64,000 bases of DNA from assembly GCA_041660525.1 (NCBI GenBank), contig JBAZWD010000007.1:70178-134177 (forward strand), in the 5' to 3' direction. The notes under the pieces are model-generated. The model saw only the letters and a program-made list of their open reading frames with translations, was not told the origin of the DNA and ran no database searches. Of the stretch, positions 61,609 through 64,000 are shown in pieces. The stretch's first letter is position 1, and each line of letters starts with the position of its first letter. The position numbers and the translations under genes are program-made. This DNA comes from JABCZS01 sp041660525 (lineage in GTDB: Bacteria > Pseudomonadota > Gammaproteobacteria > JABCZS01).

Positions 61609-62946
61609 ATGCAATACATCTATCCCGAACGGGAATCTAAAACTTTAGAGTTTAAATCACAATTACCTAACCTCTCTCACTTGAATAAAACTTGCGTTGC
61701 TTTTGCAAACGGAATCGGCGGGAAAATTATCATCGGCATCGAAGATAAAACCCACGAAATTATAGGTATCAGTGATGAAATCCGCAATCGTGTATATGAT
61801 GAGCTGCCTAATAGTATCTATGACGCCACAAGCCCACCACTGCTCGTTGAAATTTATGAAAAATCATTTGGCGATCTCAGCGTTATCATTATTGATGTAC
61901 CTGCTAGTATTAAAAAACCTGTATTTATCAAAAGTGAAGGCAGTATAAACGGTGTTTATTTAAGAGCAGGATCAAATACTAGAAAAGCAAACTCTGAATA
62001 CATAGAAGAATTAATGCGAGAAAATAAACGCATCCATTATGACGAAGAAAGTATTGCAGCACAAGTTAGTATTTTATCTCATGAAATGCTACATCGACTT
62101 TATAAAAAAATAGATAAGCGCATATTACAAGCTGAAAAAATCGTCAATGCTACCACATCTGACTCCAAGCAAATTTTACCAACCGTGGCCGGTACTTTAG
62201 CTTTTTGTGAAAAGCCAGATGACTATATCCCGGAAGCCATGATTATTTGTACTCGATTCTTAGGTAAAGATGGGCGTGATATTATTCAAACTGAAGAAAT
62301 TCGTGGCACCATTGAAACGCAAATTGAAATAAGCTTTCAATTGATTAGATCTTGGCTATTACGTGACTATGCACTTGTAGGCGTAAAACTAGCCGGTACT
62401 TTACTAATACCCGAGATAGCCCTGCGGGAAGCTATTACCAATGCTGTTATTCATCGAAAATATTGGATTCCAGGCGCAATAAAAATTGCACTCTATGATG
62501 ATCGTCTCGAAATATTTAACCCTGGCGGCTTTCCAGGCCTTGTGGATATTAATAATCTAGGAGACGGTACCACTTATTTACGCAACCCCAACCTTGCTCG
62601 CATTGCTAGACGGTTGGGCCTTGTAGAAAAATTAGGTACAGGCATTAAAATGATTTTTGAAAGCTTTAAAAAAGCAAATATTATTGAACCTGAATTTATT
62701 GAAAATGCTGATAGCATCAAAGTCATTTTTCACTTCCTTCCGGCAACACAAGGCTACCCCGATGAAAATACAAAAATATTGTCTTTATTTGCTTTTAAAA
62801 AAGAAATTTCTATAAGTGATGTTGAAACATTCCTAAACGTATCCAGAAATACAGCTACCCGTAAATTGAATCAATTAATTAAATCTGGGAAAATAAAGCG
62901 AAATGGGCGAGGACCCGCAGTAAGATATTCTTTTGATAAAAACTAA
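61609..62946 (+). CDS. AlbA_2/Schlafen-type ATP-binding transcriptional regulator
   Basis: A 445-residue protein of the COG2865 kind. The N-terminal AlbA_2 (Schlafen-like) domain shows ESKTLEFKSQLP and FANGIGGKIIIGIED. A C-terminal HATPase-like region has IALREAITNAVIHRKYW, IEIFNPGG-type sequence (LEIFNPGGFPG) and RLGLVEKLGTGIKMI. The last 70 residues are a winged helix (ISISDVETFLNVSRNTATRKL). Relatives are regulators or mobile-element accessory proteins of unclear role. Five 9-base repeats lie directly before the ATG and probably mediate autoregulation. It is divergent from guaB and 21 bases before xseA. Confidence 0.85.
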   Translation: MQYIYPERESKTLEFKSQLPNLSHLNKTCVAFANGIGGKIIIGIEDKTHEIIGISDEIRNRVYDELPNSIYDATSPPLLVEIYEKSFGDLSVIIIDVPASIKKPVFIKSEGSINGVYLRAGSNTRKANSEYIEELMRENKRIHYDEESIAAQVSILSHEMLHRLYKKIDKRILQAEKIVNATTSDSKQILPTVAGTLAFCEKPDDYIPEAMIICTRFLGKDGRDIIQTEEIRGTIETQIEISFQLIRSWLLRDYALVGVKLAGTLLIPEIALREAITNAVIHRKYWIPGAIKIALYDDRLEIFNPGGFPGLVDINNLGDGTTYLRNPNLARIARRLGLVEKLGTGIKMIFESFKKANIIEPEFIENADSIKVIFHFLPATQGYPDENTKILSLFAFKKEISISDVETFLNVSRNTATRKLNQLIKSGKIKRNGRGPAVRYSFDKN

Positions 62947-62967
62947 TAACTCATATTAAGGAAATTT

Positions 62968-64000
62968 GTGACTACACAACAGATACATACCGTCTCATCA
63001 TTAAACCAAAGCGCCCGTCTTTTGCTAGAAGAAGGCTTAGGCACTGTTTGGGTGGAAGGCGAGATTTCTAATTTTGTGCGCGCAAGCTCCGGGCATATTT
63101 ATTTTTCTTTAAAAGATGCAAACGCCCAAGTGAAATGTGCTTATTTCAAAGGCCGCAAAAATCAACAAAATAATTGGGCGCAAGGCATGCAGGTTTTAGC
63201 TTGTGCACGCGTAAGTCTTTATGAGCCACGCGGGGATTATCAGCTAATTGTTGAATATGTAGAAGAAGCTGGGCTGGGTGCGCTGCAAAAAGCATTTGAA
63301 GTTCTCAAGGCTAAATTGCAAGCTGAAGGTTTATTTGCCAGTGAGCATAAAAAATCTTTACCCGCTTATCCAAAATGTTTAGGCGTGATTACCTCACCCA
63401 CTGGCGCTGCGGTAAAAGATATTTTACACGTGCTTGAGCGGCGTTATCCTATTCTTCCCGTGATAATTTATCCAACCTTAGTGCAAGGCACTTCTGCCGC
63501 TGCGCAAATTACCAAGGCCATCAAATTGGCCAATCAACAACAACGCTGCGATGTATTAATTGTTGCACGTGGTGGTGGCTCGCTCGAAGATTTATGGCCT
63601 TTTAATGAAGAAATTGTGGCCAAAGCTATTTTTGAAAGTAAAATTCCCATTATCAGCGGTGTTGGACATGAAATTGATTTTACCATTGCAGATTTTGTGG
63701 CAGACGTACGCGCGCCTACGCCTTCTGCCGCGGCCGAATTAGCAAGCCCAGATGGCGAGGCTTTATTAGGTTATTTGGAACAAATGGAATCGCGGCTAAC
63801 ACAGCGCATGTTGCATCGGATAGCTTTTATACAACAACGTCTGTTAGGTTTAACGCAACGCTTACGACATCCTCGCGAACGTTTGCAGTTTTTCGCCCAA
63901 AAGCTTGATGAACAAAGTCATCGATTAGCACAAGCATGGCATAAGCTCATCACTCGCCGCCAGCATCGACTGGCTTTAATCATACAAAATCTGCAAACGT
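62968..64000 (+). CDS. xseA: Exodeoxyribonuclease VII large subunit, N-terminal part
   Basis: Large subunit of exonuclease VII, which degrades single-stranded DNA. The frame starts at GTG 62968 after an AAGGA site and runs off the window end. The OB-fold (VWVEGEISNFVRASSGHIYF, SLKDANAQVKCAYFKG) and the catalytic domain (GVITSPTGAAVKDILHVL, VARGGGSLEDLWPFNEE, ISGVGHEIDFTIADFVAD) are both clear, followed by the start of the coiled coil. It lies 21 bases after the AlbA_2 gene. Confidence 0.95.
   Translation, partial: MTTQQIHTVSSLNQSARLLLEEGLGTVWVEGEISNFVRASSGHIYFSLKDANAQVKCAYFKGRKNQQNNWAQGMQVLACARVSLYEPRGDYQLIVEYVEEAGLGALQKAFEVLKAKLQAEGLFASEHKKSLPAYPKCLGVITSPTGAAVKDILHVLERRYPILPVIIYPTLVQGTSAAAQITKAIKLANQQQRCDVLIVARGGGSLEDLWPFNEEIVAKAIFESKIPIISGVGHEIDFTIADFVADVRAPTPSAAAELASPDGEALLGYLEQMESRLTQRMLHRIAFIQQRLLGLTQRLRHPRERLQFFAQKLDEQSHRLAQAWHKLITRRQHRLALIIQNLQT

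Overview
The window is a gammaproteobacterial chromosome segment, most likely from the order Legionellales (Legionella/Coxiella/Aquicella-type relatives). The evidence is low-GC coding DNA, gammaproteobacterial operon orders (leuS-lptE-holA-nadD; rpsF-priB-rpsR-DUF2232-rplI-dnaB-alr; ybbAP beside tesA; guaBA), an APH(9)-like gene resembling the Legionella pneumophila spectinomycin kinase, a LqsR-like response regulator, and several large effector-like proteins. I cannot name a species. No tRNA, rRNA, insertion sequence, CRISPR array or origin was seen.

Layout. 1-6.0 kb: end of ppa, a PCu(A)C copper chaperone, acnA, and a decayed cassette (GNAT, APH(9)-like kinase broken by an in-frame stop, MATE pump broken by a frameshift). 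6.1-10.4 kb: a 210-bp nested inverted repeat, a PIN/XRE-ImmA pair with a candidate operator, dgkA, pirin, and a DUF3800 gene whose 3' end lies in a candidate structured RNA. 10.5-21.4 kb: ptrB, leuS-lptE-holA-nadD, a TIKI-like membrane protein, pyrF and fadE. 21.5-24.2 kb: a PAS-LuxR regulator followed by a bufferin (RiPP copper-binding) operon, bufA-bufB-bufC, with a terminator after bufA. 24.2-36.9 kb: DASS transporter, VapBC-type toxin-antitoxin, gloA, tex, aldehyde dehydrogenase, ychJ, birA, ybbA-ybbP, tesA, ubiA and an L,D-transpeptidase.

37-48.5 kb is an accessory signalling region. A hybrid PAS kinase lies downstream of an 840-residue low-complexity, tryptophan-repeat protein. Divergent from these is a soluble PAS kinase with a CqsS/LqsS-like core paired with a LqsR-like regulator. 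Then come a peroxiredoxin and bfd sharing a Fur-type promoter region, two unknown genes, and a 647-residue unknown protein with a possible frameshift. 48.5-53.2 kb is the ribosomal/replication operon. 53.3-57.5 kb holds yheT and tadA separated by a coiled-coil TIR protein; a 38-bp fragment of tadA is repeated at the far side of the TIR gene. 57.5-64 kb: outer-membrane protein, guaA, guaB, five 9-bp repeats, an AlbA_2-type regulator and the start of xseA.

The most interesting items are the soluble Lqs-like kinase/regulator pair, the TIR protein with its tadA-derived repeat, the DUF3800-linked RNA, the bufferin operon, the nonsense-interrupted APH(9) gene, and the operator-like repeats before the AlbA_2 gene. 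All family assignments come from reading motifs and from memory of the families; no database search was run.
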